A DNA stretch of 64,000 bases from JBBIND01 sp037444075. GTDB taxonomy: Bacteria; Acidobacteriota; Terriglobia; Bryobacterales; Bryobacteraceae. This document shows, in pieces, positions 1-10,700 of the stretch (position 1 is the first letter of the stretch; each line of letters opens with the position of its first letter). Below the pieces are notes generated by a model. That model searched no databases. It worked only from the letters and a program-made list of their open reading frames with translations, and had not been told where the DNA came from. Where the stretch lies: NCBI GenBank assembly GCA_037444075.1, contig JBBIND010000009.1, positions 13,625 to 77,624 on the forward strand. The letters run 5' to 3'. Made by a program: the position numbers and the translations under genes.

Positions 1-1
1 G

Positions 2-553
2 GAATCACCCGGCCCGGTGGTGGTTTCGACGCCTCGCCGCGTGCTGGCCGATGACCTTCGCGTGCCGATTCGCGTCGAGGCTCGGGACAAGACCTATGCC
101 CCCGTGGTGGATGCCAGCGTGGAAGCGCGCATCGCGGGGCCGGGCGGGTTATCCGGCACCGTCGCTTTGAGTCCCGTGCCGCAGGAGCCGGGCGTCTACG
201 CCGGCGAGTGGATGGCCGAGCAGCCCGGCAGCTACCTCGCCGAGGCCCTGGTGAGCAGAGGCGGGGAAGAAATTGGGCGCGATACCCTGGCGTTCCGGCG
301 GGAAGATGGAGTCGCGGAGCATTTCCGAACCGGACAGAATCGGGAGTTGCTGGAGAGGCTGGCCCAGGAAACCGGGGGCCGCTACTACGCGCCGTCCGGA
401 TTGAACAGGCTGGCCGGCGAAATCTCATACTCGGAGGCAGGCATCACGACGCGCGAGCCAAAGGACCTGTGGAACATGCCGGCGATCTTCCTGGCGCTGA
501 TTCTCCTGAAGGCAGTCGAGTGGTTTCTGCGGCGGCGGTGGGGTGTGATATGA
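2..553 (+). CDS. C-terminal part of a membrane protein of the BatA/glutamine-amidotransferase-like type (5' end outside window)
   Basis: The reading frame is open from base 2 with no stop upstream, so the gene starts before the window and only about 183 residues are visible. The visible part has a beta-rich stretch (about residues 15-95), a short acidic region, and one C-terminal membrane segment (about LWNMPAIFLALILLKAVEWF) ending in RRR. Large inner-membrane proteins with an N-terminal BatA/VWA or amidotransferase-like domain and a C-terminal anchor are usual partners of MoxR-DUF58 operons; that assignment here rests on context. Its stop codon overlaps the next start as ATGA, so it is translationally coupled to the operon that follows. 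Confidence 0.6.
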   Translation, partial: ESPGPVVVSTPRRVLADDLRVPIRVEARDKTYAPVVDASVEARIAGPGGLSGTVALSPVPQEPGVYAGEWMAEQPGSYLAEALVSRGGEEIGRDTLAFRREDGVAEHFRTGQNRELLERLAQETGGRYYAPSGLNRLAGEISYSEAGITTREPKDLWNMPAIFLALILLKAVEWFLRRRWGVI

Positions 554-1473
554 GGACGGCAATTCTGCTTCTGGCGGCGGTTTCTTCTCTCTCCGGGGCT
601 ACTTGTTTCCTGACCGTGGCCGGCCTGGGAGGTGAGGCCGAATACGAGCAGCGTTTTGCCGGATGGGCTCAGGAGATGGATAGAACGCTGCGCGCCAGCG
701 CGGGCGTTGCGCGCATGGAAACGCTGCACGGGCCGTCCGCCACGCGCGCCCGGCTCGCCTCCGCGCTGGAGGAACTGGCGCGCCAGTGCACATCCTCCGA
801 CGCGCTGGCTGTCACGCTGATTGGCCATGGGACATTCGACGGCGTCGACTATAAATTCAACCTGCACGGCCCGGACGTCACCGCGGCTGAATTGGCCAGG
901 TGGTTGGACCGTGTCCCGGCCGCGCGGCAGTTAGTGGTGAACACAACCAGCGCCAGCGGCGGTTCCTTGCAAGTCTTGAGCCGGGAGAACCGGATCGTGG
1001 TGACGGCCACCAAGAGCGGCACCGAGAAGAACGCCACCATCTTTGCGCGTTATTGGGCGGAGGCCCTGCGCGACCCCTCGGCGGACACGGACAAGAACGA
1101 GGCGATATCCGCGTTGGAAGCTTTCCGTTACGCCCAGCAGAAGACGGCCCAATTCTATAAGTCACAGAAGCGGCTGGCTACGGAGCACGCGCTGCTTGAG
1201 GACACGGATGGCGGCGCCGGATCTCAGACGCCCTCTCCGGAAGACGGACGCGGCAGATTGGCCGCGGCCTTTACGCTGGTGCGGTTCGGCGCAGCTCAGG
1301 CGGCTGCCGCCGACCCCGCCAAGCAGAAACTGTTCATGAAGAAAGAAGACCTCGAGCAGCAAATTGACAGGCTGAAGTACCAGAAGGCCGCTCTGCCGGA
1401 AGCGGAGTACAGAAAGCAGCTCACCGCGCTGCTGCTTGAGCTGGCCAAAACGCAGGCGGCGATGGACCCATGA
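550..1473 (+). CDS. Exported caspase-like (C13/C14-type) protein, probably catalytically altered
   Basis: A 307-residue protein; the ATG at 550 overlaps the previous stop and is followed directly by a signal peptide (about residues 1-17). The fold signature is caspase/legumain-like: a strand ending in LIGHG with the candidate catalytic histidine at residue 93, then a second strand ending in VVNTTSASGGS (residues 129-139) where a catalytic cysteine is expected. Serine/threonine occupies that place, so the protease is either inactive or not a cysteine peptidase. An acidic, EF-hand-like stretch DTDKNEAIS lies near residue 188. A lysine/glutamate-rich, probably helical tail follows. It is sandwiched in the MoxR/BatA operon with ATGA overlaps on both sides, which suggests a periplasmic role with those proteins. 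The family assignment is by motif only. Confidence 0.6.
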   Translation: MRTAILLLAAVSSLSGATCFLTVAGLGGEAEYEQRFAGWAQEMDRTLRASAGVARMETLHGPSATRARLASALEELARQCTSSDALAVTLIGHGTFDGVDYKFNLHGPDVTAAELARWLDRVPAARQLVVNTTSASGGSLQVLSRENRIVVTATKSGTEKNATIFARYWAEALRDPSADTDKNEAISALEAFRYAQQKTAQFYKSQKRLATEHALLEDTDGGAGSQTPSPEDGRGRLAAAFTLVRFGAAQAAAADPAKQKLFMKKEDLEQQIDRLKYQKAALPEAEYRKQLTALLLELAKTQAAMDP

Positions 1474-3761
1474 AGGCGCTCAGCGGATTGACGGAGAGGA
1501 AGCCGGCGGTATTACTCCCGCTCAGCCGAGGCTCCATCCGCGCCCGCCAGCGTGGACAAACGCCACTGGGCCATGTGAACCTTCGGGCGCTGCTCGTGTG
1601 CGCCTGGCTGGGGCTTTGCGCGTCGTTGTCGCCGGCCCAGACGTTGGACAAATGCCGTGATTTGCAGGGCACCGGGCAGGCGCGGCAGGCGGATGCTTGT
1701 TATCAGCAACTGCTCTCGTCGGCTGATCCCTACGTGCGCGCCGAAGCTGCCTGGGCGCTGGAGCAGTATCAGGCGGCCAACGAGTCCTTCCGCAGCGCCT
1801 GCGAGCGCGCTCCGAAGAACGCGCTGTGCCGCGCGCGCTGGGGGCGATTCTACCTTGACCGCAGGCAATGGCAGGACGCCGGCAAGCTGTTTGCCGAAGC
1901 GCTCGAGATACAGCCTGATCACCCGGAAGCGCTGCTCGGTCTGGCCTTGGTTTCGGCGCGCGGTTACGAACGCAAGGCCGTCGAATTGGCTGGAAAGGCC
2001 ATCGCTTCCGACCCGAAACTGGTTGACGCGCGCGTCCTGCTGTCTCGCCTCGCGCTCGAAGATGGCAATGAGTCCAAAGCCGCCGAGGAGGCGCGGAAGG
2101 CTCTGGAGGTCGACTCCAAAGCGCTGGACGCCATGGCCATGCTCGCCGCCATCGATTGGCTGAACGACGACCACAACACTCCCTGGGCTGAAAGGATTCT
2201 GAAGATCAATCCCATGTACGGCGAGGCTTTTGCCACCGCCGGGCATTTCCTGGTTCTTAACCGGCGCTACGAAGAAGGCGTGCGCTTCTACCGCCGGGCC
2301 ATCGAGCTGAACCCGAGACTCCACAAAGCGCGCGTCGAACTGGGAATCAACCTGATGCGGCTGGGGCTGGATGACGAAGCACGAGAGCATCTGGAGCTGA
2401 GCTACTCCAACGGTGAGCGTTACGCGGAAGTCGTGAATCCCTTGAGGCTTTTAGACAGCTACAGGAACTTCGAGACGTTCACTGGTCCCGCCACCGTTCT
2501 TCGGTTGCACCGGCGCGAAGCTGACTTCCTGCGGCCGTATTTTGAATCCGAGCTGACACGGGCTATCCGAACCTTCGAGAAGAAGTACGGTATGCGCCTG
2601 GAGCGTCCCGTAAGGCTGGAGGTCTACCCCGACCACGAAGACTTCGCCGTGCGCGCGCTTGGCATGCCGGGATTGGGTGCTCTGGGCGTGGCGTTCGGCA
2701 ACGTGGTGGCCATGGATAGCCCGAGCGGAAGAAAGCCTGGCAGCTTCCACTGGGCCAGCACGCTGTGGCACGAACTCAGTCACGTGTTCGTGCTGACGGC
2801 GACAGGGCACCGTGTGCCGCGCTGGTTTACCGAGGGCATGGCGGTCTATGAGGAGACGGAGGTCTCGCCGGATTGGGGCGACCGCATCACGCCGGATGTG
2901 ATCGAGGCGGTCCGTGAAAAGAAACTGCTGCCCGTGGCGCAGTTGGACCGCGGTTTCGTGCGGCCGGAGTACCCGGCTCAAGTGGTGGTTTCTTATTTCC
3001 AGGCGGGCCAGTTGTGCGGCTACATCGCGGAGAAGTGGGGCTACCGGAAACTGCTCGATATGATGCACGCCTTCGGGAAACGCAAGTCCACGCCTGAAGT
3101 TATCGTGCAGGAGTTGGCGCTCGCGCCTGAAGAGTTGGATAAGGCGTTCTTTGCCTGGCTGGATGGCAAACTCTCGAAGACGGTGCAGGGGTTCGGAGAC
3201 TGGAAAAACGGAATTCGCAAAATCGCGGCATCGGCCAAAGCGGGCCAGCACAGTGAAGTCATCGAGCAAGGCCGGCAGATTCGCGATCTCTATCCGGACT
3301 ACGTCGAAGACGGCAGCGTCTACGAGTTTCTGGCCGAATCCTATCTGGCTTTGGGTGACAAAGCCCGGGCGCGCGAGCAACTCGCCGCCTACGCACGCAT
3401 CGGAGGGCGGCATCCGGAGGTGATCAAACGCCTGGCCGGTTTGCTGGAAGAAGCCGGGCAGAAGGCCGAAGCGGCGCGCGCGCTGGAAAAGCTGAATTAC
3501 GTCTACCCACAGGACGAAGACCTTCAGAGGCGGCTGGGCACTCTGTGGCTGGAGCAGGGCAACGCTGAGGGCGCCGTGCGTGCTTTTCACTCCGTGCTGG
3601 CGTTGAAGCCGCTGGACAGAGCGGCGGCGCATTTCAATCTGGCGAGCGCCTATCGGGCTGCGCGCAAGAACGAACAGGCTCTCGAGCAGGTGATTCTGGC
3701 GCTGGAAGCAGCCCCGGGATACAGACCGGCGCAAAGGCTGCTATTGGAGCTGAGCCAGTGA
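1470..3761 (+). CDS. TPR-repeat protein with peptidase MA-like (gluzincin) domain
   Basis: 763 residues from the ATG at 1470, which overlaps the previous stop. A GTG at 1575 would instead place the signal peptide (NLRALLVCAWLGLCASLSPAQ) right at the N-terminus, so the start is uncertain. After the signal come tetratricopeptide repeats (roughly residues 60-320). A metallopeptidase core follows with HELSH at 434-438 and a downstream WFTEGMAVYEE whose glutamate (about 455) would be the third zinc ligand. More TPRs fill residues 560-760. HExxH plus WxxEG is typical of the peptidase MA/gluzincin group. The protein is probably secreted or periplasmic; the substrate is unknown. Its place between the caspase-like gene and moxR suggests a peptide- or protein-processing role for the operon. 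Confidence 0.8.
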   Translation: MKALSGLTERKPAVLLPLSRGSIRARQRGQTPLGHVNLRALLVCAWLGLCASLSPAQTLDKCRDLQGTGQARQADACYQQLLSSADPYVRAEAAWALEQYQAANESFRSACERAPKNALCRARWGRFYLDRRQWQDAGKLFAEALEIQPDHPEALLGLALVSARGYERKAVELAGKAIASDPKLVDARVLLSRLALEDGNESKAAEEARKALEVDSKALDAMAMLAAIDWLNDDHNTPWAERILKINPMYGEAFATAGHFLVLNRRYEEGVRFYRRAIELNPRLHKARVELGINLMRLGLDDEAREHLELSYSNGERYAEVVNPLRLLDSYRNFETFTGPATVLRLHRREADFLRPYFESELTRAIRTFEKKYGMRLERPVRLEVYPDHEDFAVRALGMPGLGALGVAFGNVVAMDSPSGRKPGSFHWASTLWHELSHVFVLTATGHRVPRWFTEGMAVYEETEVSPDWGDRITPDVIEAVREKKLLPVAQLDRGFVRPEYPAQVVVSYFQAGQLCGYIAEKWGYRKLLDMMHAFGKRKSTPEVIVQELALAPEELDKAFFAWLDGKLSKTVQGFGDWKNGIRKIAASAKAGQHSEVIEQGRQIRDLYPDYVEDGSVYEFLAESYLALGDKARAREQLAAYARIGGRHPEVIKRLAGLLEEAGQKAEAARALEKLNYVYPQDEDLQRRLGTLWLEQGNAEGAVRAFHSVLALKPLDRAAAHFNLASAYRAARKNEQALEQVILALEAAPGYRPAQRLLLELSQ

Positions 3762-3780
3762 AGAACAACAAGAGGAGTCA

Positions 3781-4827
3781 ATGATCAGAGCACATGGCAT
3801 GATGGCCGGGGGCGGCATAAGTTTGGAAGCAGAGGAACTAAAGCAAAAGATCGTCCGCTTCCAGCATGTACAGGACGAAATCCTGTCTCAGGTGCGAAAA
3901 GTCATCGTCGGGCAGGATGAAGTGATCGAGCAGGTGCTGATTGCCCTGTTTGTGGGCGGCCACTGCCTGATTACAGGCATGCCGGGCACGGCCAAGACGC
4001 TCATGGTAAGAACCATCGCCCAAACGCTGGGCCTAGTCTTCAAGCGCATTCAATTCACGCCGGACCTGATGCCGTCGGACATCACCGGTACGGACATCAT
4101 TGAGGAGGACCCTACCACGGGGCACCGCACGTGGACTTTCGTCCCGGGTCCGATCTTCGCCAACGTGCTTTTGGCGGATGAAATCAACCGAACCCCGCCA
4201 AAGACCCAATCGGCGCTGCTCGAGGCGATGCAGGAGTTGTCCTGCACGGTGCGCGGCAATCACTACACGATCTCGGCGCCGTTCTTCGTGCTTGCCACGC
4301 AGAACCCGATCGAGTTGGAAGGCACCTATCCGCTGCCCGAAGCTCAGCTGGATCGCTTCCTGTTCAACACGATGCTGGATTATCTTTCGGCCGACGACGA
4401 AATGACGGTCATCGAACTGACCACCACCACCGCGGCCGCGCAGCCTGAAGCGGTGACCAACGCGGAGGAAATACGGGAATTCCAGCGGCTGGTGCGCATG
4501 GTTCCGATTGCGCCTTCAGCCGCGCGGCACGCCATTGAACTGGTGCGGGCGACGCGGCCTTCCGATGAGAGCGCGCCGGATTTCGTCGCGCGCTATGTCA
4601 ACTTCGGCGCCAGCGTGCGCGCGACGCAGTTTCTGGTTCTGGCGGCAAAGGCTCGCGCGCTGATGAAGCGCCGCTACCACGTGAGTTATGAAGACATACG
4701 GGCGCTGGCCACGCCAGTATTGCGGCACAGGGTGCTGCTGAACTTCCATGCCGAATCGGACCGGCTGAAAGCCGACGACGTCCTGAAACGCCTGCTGGAG
4801 TGGAAACCCGCGCCTCGCGGAGATTGA
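3781..4827 (+). CDS. MoxR-family AAA+ ATPase
   Basis: A 348-residue cytoplasmic AAA+ protein. Walker A is GMPGTAKT at residues 66-73 and Walker B is LLADE at 130-134, followed by INRTPPKTQSALLEAMQE, diagnostic of MoxR. The C-terminal lid helices run from about residue 240. A GAGGAG-like Shine-Dalgarno (AAGAGGAGT) lies 6-7 bases before the ATG. MoxR ATPases act as chaperones that mature or activate von Willebrand A-domain partners; here such partners (DUF58 and BatA-type proteins) follow immediately. The DUF58 gene begins one base after this stop. Confidence 0.95.
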   Translation: MIRAHGMMAGGGISLEAEELKQKIVRFQHVQDEILSQVRKVIVGQDEVIEQVLIALFVGGHCLITGMPGTAKTLMVRTIAQTLGLVFKRIQFTPDLMPSDITGTDIIEEDPTTGHRTWTFVPGPIFANVLLADEINRTPPKTQSALLEAMQELSCTVRGNHYTISAPFFVLATQNPIELEGTYPLPEAQLDRFLFNTMLDYLSADDEMTVIELTTTTAAAQPEAVTNAEEIREFQRLVRMVPIAPSAARHAIELVRATRPSDESAPDFVARYVNFGASVRATQFLVLAAKARALMKRRYHVSYEDIRALATPVLRHRVLLNFHAESDRLKADDVLKRLLEWKPAPRGD

Positions 4828-4828
4828 C

Positions 4829-5716
4829 ATGCTGCAACGCTTCCTGGATCCCGAAGTGCTGGCGCAGATCTCTGGGTTGGATCTGCTGGCGAAGACCGTC
4901 GTGGAGGGTTTTATCGCCGGATTGCACCGCTCGCCGGACTTCGGTTTCAGCCAGGAGTTTGCCGAATACCGGGCCTACACGCAGGGGGACGACCTGCGGC
5001 ACGTGGATTGGAACGTGTTCGCGCGTACCGAACGCTGCTATCTGAAACGCTACCGGGGCGAGACCAACACGCGCATTACAGTTCTGGTGGACGTCAGCGG
5101 GTCGATGTCCTATGCCTCGCAGCGCGTGAACAAGCTCGACTATGCCCGCTACCTGGCCGCGTCCATCTTCTACCTGGCCAAGCAGCAGCGCGATGCCGCC
5201 GGGTTGATCGTTTTCGATGACGACGTCAGAAACTACCTGCCGCCCTCCGGCCGCCACGGGCAGCTACAGCGGTTGCTGCACGCCTTGAACGAGGCGCGGC
5301 CGGGCAAGCGCACGGATTTCGCCCGGCCGTTTTTCCATTTCCAGCAGTTTCTGAACCGGCCAGGCATTGTGGTGGTGATTTCGGACTTCTATGAAGAAGC
5401 GAGCGCGGTGATCCGCACCGTGGAGCCGCTGCGTTACCGGGGAAATGAACCAATCCTGTTCCATGTTCTGGATCCGGAGGAGATTAAGCCTGAATTCCGT
5501 CAGCCCTTGCTGCTGGAGGACATGGAGAGCGGCGACACGATGGAGGTTTCGCCGGAATACGTGCGGACGGACTACCGTCTGAAGATGAGCGGGCACATTG
5601 AACGTTTGAGCACTCTGGCGCGCAGCGCCGGTTTGGACTACTTCCTGCTCCCGACTGACCGCCCTTTGGATGCGGCGTTGCGGGAATACCTGACCGTAAG
5701 GCAGGGAAGAATGTGA
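4829..5716 (+). CDS. DUF58 protein with VWA-like fold
   Basis: 295 residues; the ATG follows the moxR stop by one base. The DUF58 hallmark GDDLRHVDWNVFART is at about residues 53-67, and a metal-ion-dependent adhesion site DVSGS follows at 88-92. The usual partner of MoxR; the pair is thought to work in assembly or activation of metal-dependent or envelope complexes. No membrane segment is visible, so the protein is probably cytoplasmic or peripheral. The N-terminal hydrophobic segments found in some DUF58 proteins are absent, giving the short soluble form. Confidence 0.92.
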   Translation: MLQRFLDPEVLAQISGLDLLAKTVVEGFIAGLHRSPDFGFSQEFAEYRAYTQGDDLRHVDWNVFARTERCYLKRYRGETNTRITVLVDVSGSMSYASQRVNKLDYARYLAASIFYLAKQQRDAAGLIVFDDDVRNYLPPSGRHGQLQRLLHALNEARPGKRTDFARPFFHFQQFLNRPGIVVVISDFYEEASAVIRTVEPLRYRGNEPILFHVLDPEEIKPEFRQPLLLEDMESGDTMEVSPEYVRTDYRLKMSGHIERLSTLARSAGLDYFLLPTDRPLDAALREYLTVRQGRM

Positions 5717-5727
5717 GCGGATAATCC

Positions 5728-7734
5728 ATGGGCTTGCTGTCACCTTGGTTCCTGGCTGGTCTGGCGGCGTTGGCGCTTCCGGTCTGGTTCCATCTGCTGC
5801 GCCGGCACAAGAGCGAGCCGCGTCCGTTCAGTTCGCTGATGTTCTTCGAGCGGCGGACACAGAGTTCCATCCGGCACAGGCGCCTGCGGTACCTGCTGCT
5901 ATTCGCGCTGCGCGCGGCGCTTTTTGCCGCGCTGGCGCTGGCGTTTGCCGCACCCTATTTCATGAGCCGTGTGACGGGAAGTATGGGCGGCGAGAGGCTG
6001 GTGGTGCTGGCCATCGATGATTCCGCCAGCATGCGCGCGCGGGACCGGTTGAGCCGCGCGAAGCAGGAAGCGCTGCGGGCAACTGAGCGTTTGCGGGCGG
6101 GCGACAAGGCTCAAGTACTGACCTTCGCCGGCGGCGTCACCATGCTGAGCGACCCGACTCCGGACGTGGCCGTGCTGCGCGCCGCCATCGAATCCGTGCA
6201 GGCGAAAGATGCCAGGAATGCCTACGCCGATTTTGTGAGGGCCCTCAAGTCCATTGCGCAATCATCACGGGTGCCTGTTGAGGCTCACCTGTTCAGCGAC
6301 CTGCAAAAGAGCGCGCTGCCATCCGGGTTCGGGGATTTGAGTTTGCCTCTGGGCGTCAGCCTGACTGTGCACGCGCCGGGTGACGGACCCAAGGGCAATT
6401 GGGCTGTGGAGAATGTGACGGCGCCCACCCGGCTTGGAGGTGCGGGCGCCGGACGAATTCAGGCGACGATTGCCGGATACGGCACGGAGCCGGCTACCAA
6501 GACAGTTTCGCTCGTGATGAACGGCAAGGTGCATGAATCCCGCCGCGTGGAAATTCCGGCCAACGGGCGGGGAGCCGTTGAGTTCACCATCTCCGATGCG
6601 CCCCGAGGCTGGAGCCGCTTGGAGATTCGCCTCGACGACGGGGATGAATACGCGCCGGATGATCGCTATCGGTTTGCGATGGAACGCCACGAACTGAGCC
6701 GCATCCTGTTTTTGCACGAATCGCGTGACACGCGGTCACCGCTCTATTTCCGTACGGCTCTGGAGGCATGCACAGAGGCGCTCTTCGCAGTGGACGTCAG
6801 GACGGTGCAACAGGCGGGCAACGTGAATCCGGCGGAGTACGCCTTCGTGGTGCTCTCCAATGTAGGATTACTTCCCGAGCCGTTTGAGAAAGCTTTGGTG
6901 AAGTTCATAGAAGGCGGAGGCGCTGCGATGATTGTGGTTGGCCCGGTGGCTGCCGCCGCGCCGCAACTGGCAGGTTTCGAAGGCAGGGCGACGAGTTCCC
7001 GCTACTCGGCGAAAGAGGGCGGACGGTTTCAAATGGTTTCCTGGGTGGACGAGTCTCACCCTTCCGTGCGCCGTGCCAACAAGTGGGCCGGCGTGAAGTT
7101 CTACCAGTCGATTCTGGTTGAGTCCGAGGATGCGCGCGTGGTAGCGAGGCTCGCGGACCAGACCCCGGTTCTGCTGGAAAGCCGGCGCAAAGCGGGCCGG
7201 GTTCTGCTGTTTGCGTCGACGCTGGACAACGTCGCCAACGACTTCCCGCTGCATGCCTCGTTTGTGCCCTTCGTCGAACAGACGGCCCGCTATCTTAGCC
7301 GAATCGGGGAGCGGCCGTCGATGCTGACTGTTGGCGCTTATTTGGAACTGAGGCACGGAGATGAGCGCGGCGCCGCAGTCGAGGTTCTGGACCCGGATGG
7401 ACGCCGGGTGTTGGGCTTGTCCGAAGCCGCTGTGGTGGAGGGAATCACGCTTGACCGCGAAGGCTACTTCGACGTGCGCCGGCCGGGCGGCAACTTCGTT
7501 GTGGCGGTGAATACCGATCGCCGCGAATCTGATTTCACGCCCATCGAAGAGGAAACGCTCAAGTTGTGGCAAACCACCAGCCAAGCGGAATCAGAGAGCG
7601 GAACGCCGTACACAGAAACCGAAGCTCAGCCGCGCAGTTTCTGGTGGCCATTGCTGGCGGTCGCGCTGGCGCTTGCCGCAGTTGAGTCGATTGTGGCCGG
7701 GCGGCATTTGAAGGTTGGAAGGGAGGCGGCATGA
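5728..7734 (+). CDS. BatA/VWA-domain inner-membrane protein
   Basis: 668 residues with the BatA N-terminus: membrane segment at about 4-24 followed by LLRRHKSEPRPFSSLMFF, a second segment at about 52-78, then a VWA domain with an intact DDSAS metal site near residue 96. The middle is a long beta-rich periplasmic region with a second Rossmann-like portion (about 325-470, possibly glutamine-amidotransferase-like). The C-terminus has one membrane segment (WWPLLAVALALAAVES). The operon order MoxR-DUF58-BatA is the Bat/aerotolerance type, implicated in envelope integrity and stress resistance. The next gene starts four bases before this stop. Confidence 0.88.
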   Translation: MGLLSPWFLAGLAALALPVWFHLLRRHKSEPRPFSSLMFFERRTQSSIRHRRLRYLLLFALRAALFAALALAFAAPYFMSRVTGSMGGERLVVLAIDDSASMRARDRLSRAKQEALRATERLRAGDKAQVLTFAGGVTMLSDPTPDVAVLRAAIESVQAKDARNAYADFVRALKSIAQSSRVPVEAHLFSDLQKSALPSGFGDLSLPLGVSLTVHAPGDGPKGNWAVENVTAPTRLGGAGAGRIQATIAGYGTEPATKTVSLVMNGKVHESRRVEIPANGRGAVEFTISDAPRGWSRLEIRLDDGDEYAPDDRYRFAMERHELSRILFLHESRDTRSPLYFRTALEACTEALFAVDVRTVQQAGNVNPAEYAFVVLSNVGLLPEPFEKALVKFIEGGGAAMIVVGPVAAAAPQLAGFEGRATSSRYSAKEGGRFQMVSWVDESHPSVRRANKWAGVKFYQSILVESEDARVVARLADQTPVLLESRRKAGRVLLFASTLDNVANDFPLHASFVPFVEQTARYLSRIGERPSMLTVGAYLELRHGDERGAAVEVLDPDGRRVLGLSEAAVVEGITLDREGYFDVRRPGGNFVVAVNTDRRESDFTPIEEETLKLWQTTSQAESESGTPYTETEAQPRSFWWPLLAVALALAAVESIVAGRHLKVGREAA

Positions 7735-10700
7735 GTTCACTGGAGATTTTGGGGCTATACGTGGATCGTCTCGTAGCGCGCCTTCGGTTTGCTGCGCTGG
7801 CGCGCGGCTTGGGCATTACGGCCTGCATAGCGCTGACCGCTACTGTGGCAGCGGTGCTGGCGGCCAACGCCCAGGCTTTCTCCCGCACAAGCCTGATCGC
7901 CGGGCGGACGGCGCTTCTTCTGGCCCTCGCTCTGGCGGTAGGGTTCGGGCTGATCTGGCCCTTGCTGAAAGCCACCCGGGGGAAAGCAGCTCGGACGGTT
8001 GAAAAGAAACATCCTGAGTTCGAGCAGAGGCTGATCACTTACACGGAGACGTCCGCCGTAAGACCCGAGGATCCTTTTCTCGAATTGCTTTCAGCGGACA
8101 CCGTCACGCTGACCAAAGCAGCGGAACCTCGGCGGATCGTCGGCGGCGGCCTGATAGTTGGCTGGTTGTCCTCCGCCGGAGCGGCGGCGGCAGTCCTGGT
8201 GTGGCTCATCCTGGCTGGTCCGGGCTTCTGGGGACATGGAGCCGCGCTGTTATGGGGAGCATCGTCCCGCACGGGCTCAAGTCCCTTCTACGAAATCGTG
8301 GTTGAGCCAGGTGACCGCACAGTGCGGCAAGGCGCCACGCAACTGGTCACGGCGCGTCTGGTGGGCTTCCAGTCTCAAGCAGTCAAGTTGCTCGCGCAAT
8401 ACCGCGGAACCACCAAGTGGGAAGAAGCGCTGATGGTGCCGGAAGAAGGGACCGGGCGCCACACGTTCCTGTTTGCCGGCATTTCTCAGACCGTGGATTA
8501 CTACGTGGCCTCGGGGGCGGTTCGCTCCAGGGCGCACACGCTCACCGTGGTGGATCTGCCCTCGGTCCGGCGCATTCGCGTCAGTTACACGTATCCCGCC
8601 TGGACGGGGCTCAAGCCCGCTTCAGAGGACCCTGGCGGCGACGTCCGCGCGGTGGAAGGCACGGAAGTACAGGTTGCGGTTGAGACTGACAGGCCGCTGA
8701 ACGATGGCGCCTTGGTTCTGGATGGTGGCGACATAGAACTGCGCCGGGGAGAAGGCAACTGGCGCCATGCACGCATGACGATCCGCAAGGACGGCTCCTA
8801 CTACATCGCGGGCCGTCATGAAGGCGAACTCGTCAGGTTGACGGATGACTACTTCATTGAAGCGCTCCGGGACGAGGAACCGTTGGTGCGCATCGCCCGC
8901 CCGGGCCGTGATGCAAGAGTCAGCCCGATTGAGGAGGTGACCGTCGTCGTGCAGGCAAACGATGATTTTGGCCTCCACAACCTTATGCTCCACTACTCGG
9001 TGAACGGCGGCGAAGAGCAAACGGCTCCGCTATTGTCCTCCAAGGGAGACAAGGAGGCTGAGGGCACCGCGACGATTTACCTGGAGGACTTTAAGCTGTC
9101 TCCCGGCGACGTTGTGGCTGTTTATGCCAGCGCGCGCGACGCGCGTGTGACTGCCCGGACGGACATGTATTTTCTCGAGGCGCAGCCCTATGAGCGGGAG
9201 TTCTCCCAATCTCAGCAAATGGACAGCGGCGGAGGAGGCGGCGGTGGCGAAGGCGACAACGCCGGCCGCATCTCTCAAAGGCAGAAGGAGATTATCGCCG
9301 CCACGTGGAATCAGCTTCGCGACCGCTCGCCCGGCAGGCAGCAGGCCCAAGAGAACGCCAAATTTCTGACCGAGGTCCAAACGGCGCTCCGCAACCAGGC
9401 TCGCTCACTGGCCGAGAGGATGGGCCGGCGTGAGCTGTCGGGCACCAACGAGGAGTTTTCCAGCTTCTCCAAAGACATGCTGCAGGCCGCGGAGGCGATG
9501 GGTCCGGCCGCGGAAAGACTCAAGGCCGGGCAGTGGCAGGAGGCTCTGCCGCATGAGCAGAAGGCGCTTCAACACCTGCTCCGGGCCGAATCCACCTTCC
9601 GGCGCATCCAGGTGGCGTTTGGCAACCGCGGCGGCGGTGGAGGAGGCGGCGGAGGAGGCAGCGCGCGCGACCTGGAGAGCCTGTTCGATCTCGAACTGGA
9701 CACGGAAATGAACCAGTACGAAGTCGGGCAGAGAGCGGCAACCGGAGAACAGCGCAACCGCGAAGTGGATGAGACCATGCAGCGCTTACAGGAACTGGCT
9801 CGAAGGCAGCAGGAACTGGCCGAGCAACAACGCCGCCAGCAGCAGTCCTTCCAGCAGCGCTGGCAGCAGGAGATGCTGCGCCGCGAGGCGGAGCAGTTGC
9901 AGCGGCGCCTGGAGCAGTTGTCACGCGGCGGCTCGCAGCAGCAGTCTTCCTCTCAGGCGCAAGGGCAACCTTCGCAGAGCGGATCCTCATCCGCCACGGC
10001 GGGCCGGGCGCAGTCCGGTCAGCAGCGCCAGCAGACGGACCCGCGCATTGAGCAGGCCCTCCGCCGGCTTCAGGAGGCCACGCAGGACATGAGACGCGCG
10101 GGCGACCGTCAGGAAGGCGCTGGCCAGATGGAGACCCGCCGGGCCGCGGACAGGCTGCGGGAAGCCAGCGAACTCATGCGCGGTATGCGCCAGCAGCAGA
10201 GCGCGGACAGCCTGGACGACGTTCTAAGGCAAGCGGAAGCCATGGCGGAGCAGCAGCGGCAGTTGGCCGAGCGCATGAGCCGCACCTTCGGCGCGCAAGC
10301 ACAGGCCGGAGGACCGCCCAACGCAGTTCCGGCGCTGACCCCCGAGCAAATTAAGCAGAGCCGGGAAATGGCAACCGAGCGCCAGCGGATGGTGGAGGAT
10401 CTCGAACGCCTGGAACGGGACATGAAATCCTCCGCAAGGGACCTCTCCAGCAGCCAGCGAACCGCCTCCGCGCGGCTGAGGGAAGCGCTCGGAGACTTGC
10501 AGCAGCAGGAATTGGCCTTGCGCATGCGCTACAACGCCGAGCTGTTGCGGCGAGGCATGGGCGCCTTGGCCTCTCAACGGGAGCGTCCCATCACTGAGGG
10601 GCTTGAGAACCTGCGCGATCAACTCAGGCAGGCTCAGGCCGCCCTTGGCCGGACGCCCGCCGGACAAGAAGACGCGCGCCAGACTCTGGCTCAACTGGAA

